From NCBI RefSeq assembly GCF_000012945.1, contig NC_007511.1:1674001-1738000 (forward strand): a DNA stretch of 64,000 bases. Reading direction: 5' to 3'. This DNA is from Burkholderia lata. Its GTDB lineage: Bacteria > Pseudomonadota > Gammaproteobacteria > Burkholderiales > Burkholderiaceae. The notes beneath the pieces were generated by a model. That model was not told the DNA's origin and made no database searches. It worked only from the letters and a program-made list of their open reading frames with translations. Shown in pieces: positions 28,221 through 36,919 of this stretch. The position numbers and the translations under genes are program-made. Position 1 is the first letter of the stretch. Every line of letters begins with the position of its first letter.

Positions 28221-28262
28221 CGTCCCGCCGCCGGCATGCATCGCCGGCGGCGGGACGTTTTT
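28221..28262 (+). terminator. Intrinsic terminator of pckG
   Basis: A 15-bp perfect GC-rich stem (28221-28235 with 28243-28257) with a 7-base loop is followed by TTTTT. It lies 28 bp after the pckG stop. The convergent minus-strand operon ends at 28291, but on that strand there is no U-tract. Confidence 0.93.
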
Positions 28263-28290
28263 GCATCGGCTCTACACGCGCACCGTTCGC

Positions 28291-29199
28291 TTACTGCGCG
28301 CGGCAATGCGCGACGACTTCATCCACCGCGCGCTGCACGTCGCCGCGCCGGTAGCGCAGCAGCGCGCTGTCGGCCGGATCGGGCTCGTACGACACGACGT
28401 TGCCGCGCCCCGTGTAGATCGCCATGTCGGGCAGCAGCGGATGCTCCTGGTCGAGCGACGGCACGTCCTGCGGATTGCCGGCCGCGCGGAAGAAGGCCGC
28501 GAAGTAGTCGGCAAAGCTGAGGTTCTCGTCGCCGACGAGGTAGGCCTTGCCCGTTTCGCCGCGCTGCAGCGCCCCCCAGATCGCTTCCGACAGCGATTGC
28601 GTCGAGATGAAGTTGCTGCCCCCGGCCGGCCCGAACACGGGCAGCCCCGCGAACTGACCCTGCGCATAGCCCGTGTAGGCAGCGAACATCTCGTTGTGCA
28701 GCCCCGGCACCGATCCGACGACGAACGGTGCATTGACGCTGCAGACGGCAAACGACGGCGTCGCGAGCGCACGCACGCGTTCGTCGGCGAGATGGCGCGA
28801 GCGCACGTACGGCACCGTGTCGACGAGCGCCGGCGCGACTTGCGGATAGAAGCTGCCGACCAGCACCGCACGCTTCACGCCCGCGTCGCGTGCGAGCGCG
28901 AAGAAGCGCGGCACCGCGTCGACGTTCGCGCGTTCCCAGTGCGCAGCTTCGTCGGTGCCGGGCGGCAGGTGGCGGATGTCGTTGCCGGCGGCGAACACCA
29001 CTGCATCGAACGGCGCGAGATCGTCGCGCGTGAAGTTGCCGGCCACGTAGTCGCGCAGCAGCAAGTCGAACTGCGCGAGCGCGCTGCCGGGCGCGGGCGG
29101 CTTGCGCGCGGCGAGCGTGACGTGGTTGCCCTGCGCGTGCAGGTACAGCGCGGCATGGCCGCCAATGAGGCCGGTGCCGCCGACGATCAGGATCTTCAT
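28291..29199 (-). CDS. Atypical NAD-dependent epimerase/dehydratase
   Basis: A 302-residue extended SDR with GGTGLIGGHAA at the N-terminus. The usual YxxxK reads YVRSR at the corresponding position after the GSFYP strand, so the catalytic lysine may be missing or displaced. FVVGSVPGLHN and LVGDENLSFADYF follow. ATG at 29199 is used with GGGAGACACC upstream. It is the last gene of a five-gene minus-strand operon. The non-canonical active site argues for an NmrA-like or lactone/hydroxy-acid role rather than sugar epimerisation. Confidence 0.8.
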   Translation of the reverse strand: MKILIVGGTGLIGGHAALYLHAQGNHVTLAARKPPAPGSALAQFDLLLRDYVAGNFTRDDLAPFDAVVFAAGNDIRHLPPGTDEAAHWERANVDAVPRFFALARDAGVKRAVLVGSFYPQVAPALVDTVPYVRSRHLADERVRALATPSFAVCSVNAPFVVGSVPGLHNEMFAAYTGYAQGQFAGLPVFGPAGGSNFISTQSLSEAIWGALQRGETGKAYLVGDENLSFADYFAAFFRAAGNPQDVPSLDQEHPLLPDMAIYTGRGNVVSYEPDPADSALLRYRRGDVQRAVDEVVAHCRAQ

Positions 29200-29257
29200 G
29201 GTGTCTCCCGTAGCGGCGCAACCGCGCCGCGTGAAATGAACAGGCGAGCGGTGCCGC

Positions 29258-30094
29258 TCAGAAGTTGAAGCCGTTGCCCGTGACGACGGGCATGTTGGTC
29301 CAGAAGCCGTTCGGGTCGCGATACCAGCCGGCCGCCGCGAGCGCGCCGCCGTCGACATGCAGCGTCGTGCCGGTGATCCACGCGGCGAGCGGGCTCGCGA
29401 GGAACAGCGCGGCGCCCGCGATATCGCCGGCCGCGCCGAAGCGCCCGAGCGGGATCCAGCGCGGGATGTGCTCGCGATGCTCGGCCGCGACCATTGCGCT
29501 CACAGGCACCTGAGGCGTCTCGGTGGTCTCGGGAGCGATCTGGTTCACGCGAATGCCGGCCGGCCCGAGTTCGACGGAAAGGCTCTTCGTGAATCCGGTC
29601 AACGCAGCCTTGAACGACGCGTACACGGTGCAGTTCGGAATCGCGCGAAAGCCTTCGATCGACGACACGCCGACGATGCTGCTGCCCGCACCGCGCTTGC
29701 GCAGCAACGGCAGCATCGCGCGCGTGACGATGAAGACCTGGCGCAGGTTCACGTCGAACAGTCGCGCGATGTCGTCGTCGGTATAGTCGTCGAACGGTTT
29801 CGCGATCTGCAGGAAATCGCCCACATTGTTGACGAGCACGTCGAGGCCGCCGAAACGTGCGTCGACGGTTCGCGCGAATGCATTGACCTCGTCGCGGCGC
29901 GTGACGTCCACGGTGCCGACGAGCGCATCGACGCCCGCCGCTTCGAGCGCCTGGCGCACGTCCTGCGCGCGGGCCGGGTCGATCTCGGCCACTGCGACGC
30001 GCGCGCCGGCCGCGCCGAACGCTTCCGCGCACGCACGGCCGATGCCAGCGCCGCCGCCGGTGATCAGCACGGTCTTGCCGGTGAATGAAATCAT
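29258..30094 (-). CDS. Short-chain dehydrogenase/reductase
   Basis: A 278-residue SDR with TGGGAGIG, LVNNVGDF, VGVSSIEG, YASFK and TLHVDGGALAA. The C-terminus has an extra 25-residue tail (WYRDPNGFWTNMPVVTGNGF). An AAAGGAGT ribosome site precedes the ATG at 30094. It is the fourth gene of the operon, 58 bp before the epimerase gene, and a likely hydroxysteroid- or cyclohexanol-type dehydrogenase by subgroup. Confidence 0.88.
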   Translation of the reverse strand: MISFTGKTVLITGGGAGIGRACAEAFGAAGARVAVAEIDPARAQDVRQALEAAGVDALVGTVDVTRRDEVNAFARTVDARFGGLDVLVNNVGDFLQIAKPFDDYTDDDIARLFDVNLRQVFIVTRAMLPLLRKRGAGSSIVGVSSIEGFRAIPNCTVYASFKAALTGFTKSLSVELGPAGIRVNQIAPETTETPQVPVSAMVAAEHREHIPRWIPLGRFGAAGDIAGAALFLASPLAAWITGTTLHVDGGALAAAGWYRDPNGFWTNMPVVTGNGFNF

Positions 30095-30131
30095 CGATGG
30101 ACTCCTTTGAACGGGAAGGCAGGGCGTCGCG

Positions 30132-30890
30132 TCACAGCGACGACACCAGTTGTGCGTTGTCGATCCGCAGCTCCGCACCGTTCACGAAACGCGATTCGTC
30201 GGACGCGAGGAACAGCACGAGATTCGCGACGTCCTGCGGGTCGCACATGCGCGCCATCGGATCGCTGCCGATACCGAGCGCGGCCGGGTCGAGATCGGGC
30301 ATCAGCGCCTGCGTCATCGGCGTCCAGATCCCGTCCGGATGGATCGAGTTGCAGCGGATCCGGTAACCGCTGCGTTTGCAGTGCACGGCGACGCTGCGCG
30401 CGAGCGCCGTCACCGCGCCTTTGGACCCGGTGTATGCGCACATCATCGGCAACCCGCCGAGCGCGGCGACCGACGACATCATCACGATCGAGCCCGGCGT
30501 GTCGTTCCCCTTCATCGCGCCGATCGCATACTTGCAGCCGAGGAAATAGCCATCGGCATTGGTGCGCATCACGCGCCGCCACGTGTCGAGGCTCGTGTCC
30601 TCGATCGAACCGACCGGGCAGATCGCCGCGTTGTTGACGAGCACGTCGAGACGGCCGAAGCGGTCGAGCGTCGATGCGATCGCATGCTGCCAACCGGCTT
30701 CGTCGGCGATGTCGTGGCGGACGAACAGCGCCGCGTCGCCGATCTCGCGTGCGAGCGCACGGCCCGCGTCCTCGTCGATGTCGGTCAGCACGACACGCGC
30801 GCCTTCGGCGGCGAGCAGCAGCGCATCCGCGCGGCCGACGCCGCTTGCCGCGCCGGTGACCAGCGCGACCTTGTTTGCGACTCGATTCAT
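30132..30890 (-). CDS. Short-chain dehydrogenase/reductase
   Basis: A 252-residue classical SDR with TGAASGVG, LVNNAAIC, MMSSVAAL and YTGSK. The usual C-terminal DGG is replaced by LRIDNAQ. ATG at 30890 is chosen for the Rossmann start NKVALVTG; the frame remains open upstream. The segment NSIHPDGIWTPM fits the steroid/alicyclic-alcohol dehydrogenase group. Third gene of the minus-strand operon. Confidence 0.88.
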   Translation of the reverse strand: MNRVANKVALVTGAASGVGRADALLLAAEGARVVLTDIDEDAGRALAREIGDAALFVRHDIADEAGWQHAIASTLDRFGRLDVLVNNAAICPVGSIEDTSLDTWRRVMRTNADGYFLGCKYAIGAMKGNDTPGSIVMMSSVAALGGLPMMCAYTGSKGAVTALARSVAVHCKRSGYRIRCNSIHPDGIWTPMTQALMPDLDPAALGIGSDPMARMCDPQDVANLVLFLASDESRFVNGAELRIDNAQLVSSL

Positions 30891-30930
30891 GGTCGGTCGA
30901 ATTCCTTTGAGGTTGAAAGAAGGCCGGCAC

Positions 30931-31788
30931 TCATGCGGCGCCCGGCACGCGGCCGGCCTTGATCGCGTCGAGCGCGGCCGTGCCGTAGATCTGCGCGATC
31001 GTGTCGTCGACGCGCGGGTTGGTGCGCAGCTCATGGCCGCCGTCGACCGCGAAGCTCTGGCCGGTCACCCAGCCCGACTCGGGGCCGGCGAGATAGCGCA
31101 CTGCATGCGCGATCGCTTCCGGCTCGCCGAGCGTGCCGAGCGGGATCTGTTCGAGAAAGCTGTCGACGAGCGCGCGGTTGTCGAACATCGGCGCGGTGGC
31201 TTCGGAGCGCGTGAGGCCCGGGCGCACCGCGTTCACGCGGATCTTCGCGCCGGCCAGTTCCTCGGCCGCGCCGCGCACGAGCGCTTCGAGCGCGGCCTTC
31301 GCGGTGCAGTACGCGGACAGCCAGCGGAAATTGATCTGCGCGGCCGTCGACGAAATGCAGACGATCGCGCCGCCGCCGCTGTCGGCGAGCCGCGGGGCGG
31401 CATGACGGATCGCAGCGAACGCGCTGTGCAGGTTCAGGTCGATTTCGGCGCGGAAGGTGTCGGCGTCGTGCAGCAGCAGCGGCCGGAAGCCCGCACCGCC
31501 GACCGTCGGCACGACGATGTCGAGGCGCTTGTCGAGTGCCCATGCGCAGTCGAGCGCGGCTTGCAGGTCGGCCTCGTCGCAGGCGTCGCCCGCATGGATC
31601 GCGACGCGGCTGCCGGGTACCGCGTCGGTCAATTGCCGCTGCGTGCGTTCGAGCGCATCGCGGCGGCGGCCCATCAGCACGACGGCCGCGCCGTCGGCGA
31701 CGAGCGCGTGCGCGCAGGCCGCGCCGATGCCGCCGGCGCCGCCCGTCACGAGCGCGGTGTGGCCGTTGAGGGGAGCAGGGGTGCGCAT
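30931..31788 (-). CDS. Short-chain dehydrogenase/reductase
   Basis: A 285-residue SDR with TGGAGGIG. At the structural NNAG position it has PTVGGAG, an unusual substitution. Active-site residues are SST and YCTAK, and VDGGHE closes the cofactor domain. A 30-residue C-terminal extension follows. It begins 3 bp after the NTF2-like gene, so the two are translationally coupled. Second gene of the operon. Confidence 0.86.
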   Translation of the reverse strand: MRTPAPLNGHTALVTGGAGGIGAACAHALVADGAAVVLMGRRRDALERTQRQLTDAVPGSRVAIHAGDACDEADLQAALDCAWALDKRLDIVVPTVGGAGFRPLLLHDADTFRAEIDLNLHSAFAAIRHAAPRLADSGGGAIVCISSTAAQINFRWLSAYCTAKAALEALVRGAAEELAGAKIRVNAVRPGLTRSEATAPMFDNRALVDSFLEQIPLGTLGEPEAIAHAVRYLAGPESGWVTGQSFAVDGGHELRTNPRVDDTIAQIYGTAALDAIKAGRVPGAA

Positions 31789-31791
31789 CGT

Positions 31792-32208
31792 TCAGCCCTC
31801 CAGCGGCAGGTCTTGGGCCCAGTCGACGTGCAGCGTGCGCGCGGCGAAGCGCCACGTGCCGCTGTCGAACACGCAGCGGTCGCGATAGCGCAGCCCCCAG
31901 TCGAGCTTGCGCTTCACGCCGTCGCGCACGTAGACGTGGCAGGCGACGCCGTAGGTTTCGACATCGGCCTCGCCGCCGTCGAGCGTGACGAGCTGGTTGT
32001 GCACGTGATGCTGGGTCGCTTCGTAGCGCTCGATCACGCGCATGCCCGCGACGATCGCGTCGCGGTCGTCGAAGCGGAAGCCGGGGCCGGCCAGGTTGGC
32101 ATCGGGGGTGAAGAGTGCGGTGAGGCGTGGCCAGTCGCGCCGGTCGACGGCTTGCGCGTAGCGGCACGCCAGTTCGTACAGCGCGTGGCGGGGATTGGAA
32201 TCGGTCAT
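31792..32208 (-). CDS. NTF2/SnoaL-like protein
   Basis: A 138-residue NTF2-fold protein: CRYAQAVDRRDWPRLTALFT (about 15-34), then FDDRDAIVAGM, HHVHNQLVTLDG and RTLHVDWAQ. It is the first gene of the minus-strand five-gene operon and pairs with the following SDR as in the plus-strand operon. Ketosteroid isomerase-like or dehydratase-like chemistry is plausible; the substrate is unknown. Confidence 0.86.
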   Translation of the reverse strand: MTDSNPRHALYELACRYAQAVDRRDWPRLTALFTPDANLAGPGFRFDDRDAIVAGMRVIERYEATQHHVHNQLVTLDGGEADVETYGVACHVYVRDGVKRKLDWGLRYRDRCVFDSGTWRFAARTLHVDWAQDLPLEG

Positions 32209-32669
32209 GCGTTGGCTCCCGTGGAAGAACGGAACGCGTCGGCCGCGCGAGGCGGGCCGACGCGGCGGCATTGCGACGTCGACGCGCAGGTTCGCACCGG
32301 GCAGGCCGGGATTCATCATCCATACGGAGCAGGGCAAGGGTCGGGGAAAACACCGGGTCAGGCCGTGACGCGTCACATGAGGACGCATGGATGGTGCGGC
32401 GCAGCGACCGGCGCGCGACATGCGTCAGACGATTCGTGTGGCCGGCTGCGACAGGCGCGCGACGTGCCGCGTTTCATCCATGTGAGCGAAGCCGCGGTGC
32501 GCGATGTTGCGATGCGGCAGGTCGCGCATCGTCCGCTCAGCGTTTGCCCCTAGTCGAAACGGACGATGGCCGGTGGCCGGGCGCTGGCTACCGTGCAGTC
32601 ATCCGGTGCCGCATGCGATGCACGCCGGACACGAACCGCACCAGCGGACAACCGGAGGGGACGACGATC
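32209..32669. other. Divergent intergenic region without a gene
   Basis: Between the NTF2-like start and the small exported protein I see no supported gene, RNA or clear operator. Frames crossing it are Arg/Ala-rich shadows. Promoters for the minus-strand operon must lie here. Confidence 0.5.
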
Positions 32670-32879
32670 ATGAGACTGACGACTCGCAAGCTGTGCGTAT
32701 TGGCGATAGGCACGTTCGCTGCCATGGCGATGGCGCGATACGGCGCCGATCAGATCCCGTCGCCGCCGTATGCAGCCGGCATCCTGCAATGCCGCTCGGT
32801 CGACGCGAATGGTTTGCCGATCGGATGCGTGCCGATCGATCCGTCGCACTTCGGTTTCGCCGCGATGCGCGGCATGTGA
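32670..32879 (+). CDS. Small exported or membrane-anchored peptide
   Basis: A 69-residue product. The N-terminus (RLTTRKL, then a hydrophobic core to about residue 22) looks like a signal peptide or anchor. The remainder, about 45 residues, has two cysteines (QCRSVDANGLPIGCVPI) that could form a disulfide outside the cytoplasm. CGGAGGGGACG precedes the ATG. No family recognised; it lies between the NTF2 operon and the flavoprotein. Confidence 0.55.
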   Translation: MRLTTRKLCVLAIGTFAAMAMARYGADQIPSPPYAAGILQCRSVDANGLPIGCVPIDPSHFGFAAMRGM

Positions 32880-33173
32880 CGCCAGTGCCGACGCCGGCGC
32901 CGATGCGGCCGCGCGTCGCGCAGCGCGGAAGCCGTGGCGCGCGATGGCGTACGGATGTCTTTTGCTACGCCCACGGTTGCATCACCTTGGGGCGATCCGG
33001 TTTCACGCGGTTCGACTTCATCCGGACATGAGGCGGTGAGCGTCTGGCACGCGCGCCGTCTCGCAACCATCCCGGCAACAGGGCATTGCGACGACGTCCA
33101 CGCTGCAACGTCTGTCAGGCCCTCGTCACATCCGCCGCTTTCCGCAGATTTCCCCAACGCTGACCCATTCCTC

Positions 33174-34670
33174 ATGTCATCCGACTATTCCCTGACTCAC
33201 CCCCTGAATACCCGCGACGTGCATCACTGGGACGCCGAACACGATGTCGTGATCGTCGGCTTCGGCGCGGCCGGCGCCTGCGCGGCGATCGAGGCCGCGA
33301 GCGCCGGCGCCGACACGCTGATCGTCGAGCGCGCATCGAGCTATGGCGGCACGAGCGCGCTGTCGGGCGGCGAGATCTACCTCGGCGGCAGCGGCGGCAC
33401 GCCTGCCCAGCGGCAGGCCGGCTTTACCGACGACACCGAGGATCTGTACCGCTACCTGATGCTGGCCGGCGGCCGCGACGCCGACGACGCGAAGGTGCGC
33501 CTCTACGCGAACGAAAGCCTGGCGCACCACGACTGGCTCGTCGCGCAAGGCCTCACGTACAAGAACACGTTCATCGCAGAGCGGATCGTCGAACCGGAAA
33601 CCGACGACTGCCTGATCTGGTCGGGCAGCGAGGAAGCCTGGCCGTTCAGCGAGGCCGCGAAGCCGTGCCCGCGCGGGCACACGCCGCAATGGCCGGGCTG
33701 GGGCGGCGGGCAGATGCTGATGCGCGTGCTGGCCGAACGCGTCGCGGCGCTCGGCGTCGCGACGCGCTACGACACGCGCGCGCTCGCATTGATCGTCGAT
33801 GATGGCGGCACGGTGCGCGGCGTCGTGCTGCGCGCCTATGGCGAGACGGCGTTCGTGCGGGCGCGTCGCGCGCTGATCCTGTGCGCAGGCGGCTTCGCGA
33901 TGAACCGCGAGATGGTGCGCCGGCACGCGCCGCAGTTCCTGCGCTCGGACGAACCGATCGGCAGCCCCGGCGACGACGGCTCGGGCATCCTGCTCGGCCA
34001 GAGCGCGGGCGGCGCGGCGATCCACATGGATCAGGGCTTCGTCAGCCTGCCGTTCTACGCGCCCGAAGCGCTGATCAAGGGCATCTTCGTGAACGCGCGC
34101 GGCCAGCGCTTCATCAACGAGGACGGCTATCACGGCCGCACGGGTCATCACGCATTTCACCAGGCCGACGACCGGATCTACCTGCTCGTCGACCAGGCGA
34201 CGTATCAGGAGCCGCCTGCGATCGCGCGGATCGGCATCGCGGCGGCTGGCGAAACGTGGGAGGAAGTCGAACGCGACCTGCAGATGCCGGCCGGCACGCT
34301 GACGGCGACCGTCGACGTGTACAACCGCCATGCGGCCGAAGGTGTCGATCCGCTGTTCCACAAGGCGAAGAAGTGGCTGCAGCCGCTGATCGAGCCGCCG
34401 TTCGTCGCGCTCGATTGCCGGATCGACTATGCGTTCTATCCGCACTTCACGCTCGGCGGGCTCGACACGCTGCCGACCGGGCAGGTGGTCGATGCATCAC
34501 GCGCGCCGGTGCCGGGGCTCTATGCGGCGGGCCGTACGACCTGCGGGCTGCCGCGCTGGGGCGCCGGGTACAGCTCGGGGCTGTCGCTGGCCGACGCGAC
34601 GTTCTTCGGCCGGCAGGCCGGGCGTCACGCCGCGCAAGTGGAGTGCGACGCAGTGCGCCGCGCCGCGTAG
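33174..34670 (+). CDS. 3-Ketosteroid-1-dehydrogenase-like FAD flavoprotein
   Basis: A 498-residue flavoprotein of the fumarate-reductase/KstD superfamily. It shows VVIVGFGAAGACAAIEA (about 25-41), SYGGTSALSGGEIYLGGSGG, LILCAGGFAMN (about 238-248) and the C-terminal FAD contact GLYAAGRTTCG, then WGAGYSSGLSLADATFFG. These fit 3-ketosteroid delta-1-dehydrogenases and related ring desaturases more than soluble fumarate reductase, since no heme domain or Tat signal is present. It would introduce a double bond next to a ring carbonyl. An in-frame upstream extension exists; the ATG at 33174 is preferred. It closes the SDR/NTF2 block. Confidence 0.82.
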   Translation: MSSDYSLTHPLNTRDVHHWDAEHDVVIVGFGAAGACAAIEAASAGADTLIVERASSYGGTSALSGGEIYLGGSGGTPAQRQAGFTDDTEDLYRYLMLAGGRDADDAKVRLYANESLAHHDWLVAQGLTYKNTFIAERIVEPETDDCLIWSGSEEAWPFSEAAKPCPRGHTPQWPGWGGGQMLMRVLAERVAALGVATRYDTRALALIVDDGGTVRGVVLRAYGETAFVRARRALILCAGGFAMNREMVRRHAPQFLRSDEPIGSPGDDGSGILLGQSAGGAAIHMDQGFVSLPFYAPEALIKGIFVNARGQRFINEDGYHGRTGHHAFHQADDRIYLLVDQATYQEPPAIARIGIAAAGETWEEVERDLQMPAGTLTATVDVYNRHAAEGVDPLFHKAKKWLQPLIEPPFVALDCRIDYAFYPHFTLGGLDTLPTGQVVDASRAPVPGLYAAGRTTCGLPRWGAGYSSGLSLADATFFGRQAGRHAAQVECDAVRRAA

Positions 34671-34690
34671 CGTTGTCAGGCCGGAAATGA

Positions 34691-34727
34691 ACGACGCCCC
34701 GGGCAATCGCATTGCCCGGGGCGTCGT
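34691..34727. terminator. Bidirectional-type hairpin between convergent genes
   Basis: A 17-bp perfect stem (34691-34707 with 34711-34727) has a 3-base loop (CGC) and is followed by CGTTT on the plus strand. It lies between the convergent flavoprotein and phosphoesterase genes and probably ends both transcripts. Confidence 0.75.
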
Positions 34728-34779
34728 CGTTTCCAGCAGTCAAGCGGTCAAGCCGCCAACCAGTCAGGCCAGTCGGCGC

Positions 34780-36444
34780 TTAGCCGAGATCGAGCGCATT
34801 CGTCAGATCACCCGGCGGCGTCGCGCCGCGCGCGGCGAACGCCTTGTTGCGCGCGACCACGCCGTCGAGCGGCGCGAGCCCGTGCACGCGGCTGATGAAG
34901 CGCAGGATCGAGTTCGTGTCGTACAGCGTGTGATCGACGAAACCCTTCTTCGCGAACGGCGAGATCACGAGCGCCGGAATCCGCGAGCCCGGCCCCCAGC
35001 GGTCGCCTTCCGGCGGCGCGACGTGATCCCACCAGCCGCCGTTCTCGTCGTGCGTCATCACGATCACGGTGTTGTCCCATTGCGGACCGCGCCGGATATG
35101 GTCGATCACGGTCGCGATGTGACGGTCGCCCGATTCGATGTCCGCGTAGCCGGCGTGCATGTTCAGGTTGCCCTGCGGCTTGTAGAACGTGACGGCCGGC
35201 AGGCGGCCGGCATCGATGTCGGCGATGAAGTGGTTGGTCGACGGCGCGTCGCCGAGCCCGGCGTCGCGCAGGTGCTTGCTGCGCGCGTCGGTGCCGGGCG
35301 CGTAGTTCGCGAAATAGTTGAACGGCTGGTGGTGGTACTGGAAATCGGGCACGTTGCCCGTATCGCGATGTTCGAGCGCGTACTGCCACGCGCCGCTGTA
35401 CCACGCCCAGTCGACGTTCTTTTCCGACAGGCGGTCGCCGATCGTCGCATAACCCTGCGGCGGCATCACGCGATGGTCGGCCGGATCCGCATACGCGGCG
35501 TTGCCCGGATCGGGCGGCGGCACGTAGCTCGGCTGGTACGGCGGCGCCATCGTGTTCACGCCGTAGCCGTCCGGCGTCAGCGCGCCGTCGGCGGCGAACT
35601 TCGGCGGGCCGTCGAGCGCGGACGCAGGCGAATTGTCGGCGAGTTTCAGGCGCGTACCGGCGGGATCGTCGCCTTCGACCTTCGACAGCAGTTTCGCCGC
35701 ATGCGGATGCTTGTGCGCGTCCGGATACAGCGGCGGCTGCGCGGAGATCAGGAACATGTGGTTCATCCACGAACCGCCGAAGGCCGCCATGAAGAAGTTG
35801 TCGCACAGCGTGTATTGCCGCGCGAGATTCCACAGCCGCAGCGTGTCGGCCGAGTTGCGATAGTGGCCCATCACGAGGCCGCCCGAATCGGCCCACGCGG
35901 CGAACTGGTTGTTGCGGCCGGCCGCGATCTGCATCTGGTTCTGGTAGAAGCGGTGCCACAGGTCGCGCGTGATCACGCCGTTCGGCAGCGCCTTGCCCTG
36001 TGCGTCCGTAATCAGGAACGGCGCATTCGGCAGCTTGTCGATGTCGCGCTCGGCGATCGCGTAGCGCTTGCCGTCCACTTCCTGCGCCTGCGGCACGAGC
36101 CCGCCCCAGATCTTCGGCAGCACGGGCAGCGGCGTCTTGCCGTCGCGATCGAGCTGCTGCGCGTGTTCGGGCCGCACCTCGCTCAGCGGATGGCGCACGC
36201 CCGGGAAATCGCCGTACAGGTTCGCGAAGCTGCGGTTTTCCGCATAGATCACGACGATGTGGCGCACGCGCTGGCGCAACGCTTCGTCGATGCGCAGGTC
36301 GGCGGCGGAACGCGGCGCGCTGCCTGCCGTGGATTCACAGCCGCTGAGCGCGACACCCGCACCGAGCGCGGCGAGGCCGCCGAGCACTCGGCGGCGGTCG
36401 GGATCGGCGGGAAGGTCGTCGGGGCGATCGGGGGTGTCGTTCAC
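34780..36444 (-). CDS. Tat-exported phosphoesterase (AcpA acid phosphatase / phospholipase C family)
   Basis: A 554-residue periplasmic or surface phosphoesterase. The N-terminus has the twin-arginine DRRRVLGG, a hydrophobic run and the lipobox-like LSGC, so a Tat-exported lipoprotein is possible. Family motifs are IVVIYAENRSFANLYG (about 63-78), DNFFMAAFGGSWMNHMFLI and VIVMTHDENGGWWDHVAPP near the C-terminus. A GTG start at 36444 is chosen: GAGGAA lies 8 bp upstream and the signal follows. AcpA-type members dephosphorylate organic phosphates. A PhoB-like box about 120 bp upstream faces the other way. Confidence 0.88.
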   Translation of the reverse strand: MNDTPDRPDDLPADPDRRRVLGGLAALGAGVALSGCESTAGSAPRSAADLRIDEALRQRVRHIVVIYAENRSFANLYGDFPGVRHPLSEVRPEHAQQLDRDGKTPLPVLPKIWGGLVPQAQEVDGKRYAIAERDIDKLPNAPFLITDAQGKALPNGVITRDLWHRFYQNQMQIAAGRNNQFAAWADSGGLVMGHYRNSADTLRLWNLARQYTLCDNFFMAAFGGSWMNHMFLISAQPPLYPDAHKHPHAAKLLSKVEGDDPAGTRLKLADNSPASALDGPPKFAADGALTPDGYGVNTMAPPYQPSYVPPPDPGNAAYADPADHRVMPPQGYATIGDRLSEKNVDWAWYSGAWQYALEHRDTGNVPDFQYHHQPFNYFANYAPGTDARSKHLRDAGLGDAPSTNHFIADIDAGRLPAVTFYKPQGNLNMHAGYADIESGDRHIATVIDHIRRGPQWDNTVIVMTHDENGGWWDHVAPPEGDRWGPGSRIPALVISPFAKKGFVDHTLYDTNSILRFISRVHGLAPLDGVVARNKAFAARGATPPGDLTNALDLG

Positions 36445-36566
36445 GTCGTGGGTTCCTCGAATGGGCGGGTGGACGGGGGCGTGATGCGTGGCGGTGTCGC
36501 ACAGGCTGCCGCGCCGCGGGATGGAAAGCAACGGCCCGTGTTGCATCCGGGCAGGTGCGATGCGTC

Positions 36567-36598
36567 TGTCACAAAAATGTCACGAACGCGACTATAAC
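36567..36598 (+). promoter_or_regulatory. PhoB-type promoter (phoA-like)
   Basis: Two TGTCAC half-sites (36567-36572 and 36578-36583) are 11 bp apart with an A-rich spacer, the classic pho box. TATAAC (36593-36598) follows after 9 bp, the normal spacing to a -10 element. The direction is plus, towards the ftsH-like gene at 36920, leaving about 315 nt of leader. The divergent phosphoesterase would be the natural Pho target but lies on the other strand. Confidence 0.55.
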
Positions 36599-36919
36599 GC
36601 GGCAACGGGGGCGGGTGAAAGGTGTTTGTCGGACGATTCGAGTCGCGCCTCGGGCGATGCGCGACGCTCGCGCGCGAGCTAGACTGGATTCAGGGGCGGC
36701 GCGTCGCAGCGTGCCGCCCGGGCGAGGATTGCCCGGCGGCGCCGGCCGACGGCGTCGTCGCGGTGCCATTGATGCGACGAACGAGGCGATGAGGCGAGGC
36801 GACGATGGCGCGCATGAATGCCGCTTCCGCATGGCCGCCGATGGCGCGCGCCGGCTGCGCGTGCGCCCGCACACGTCCGCCGTGCCGCGCAACGTAGCGT
36901 GCACGTCCGGCCCGATGCC
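36599..36919. other. Leader region before the second ftsH
   Basis: No convincing gene. A GGGCGGC/GCCGCCC hairpin occurs near 36695-36721. If the pho-type promoter upstream is real, this is a roughly 315-nt untranslated leader or holds a small RNA; I cannot distinguish these. Confidence 0.4.

Noticed and set aside
34429..36597. 722-residue plus-strand frame opposite the phosphoesterase
   Set aside because: Arg/Val-rich shadow; the minus strand has a Tat signal and family motifs.
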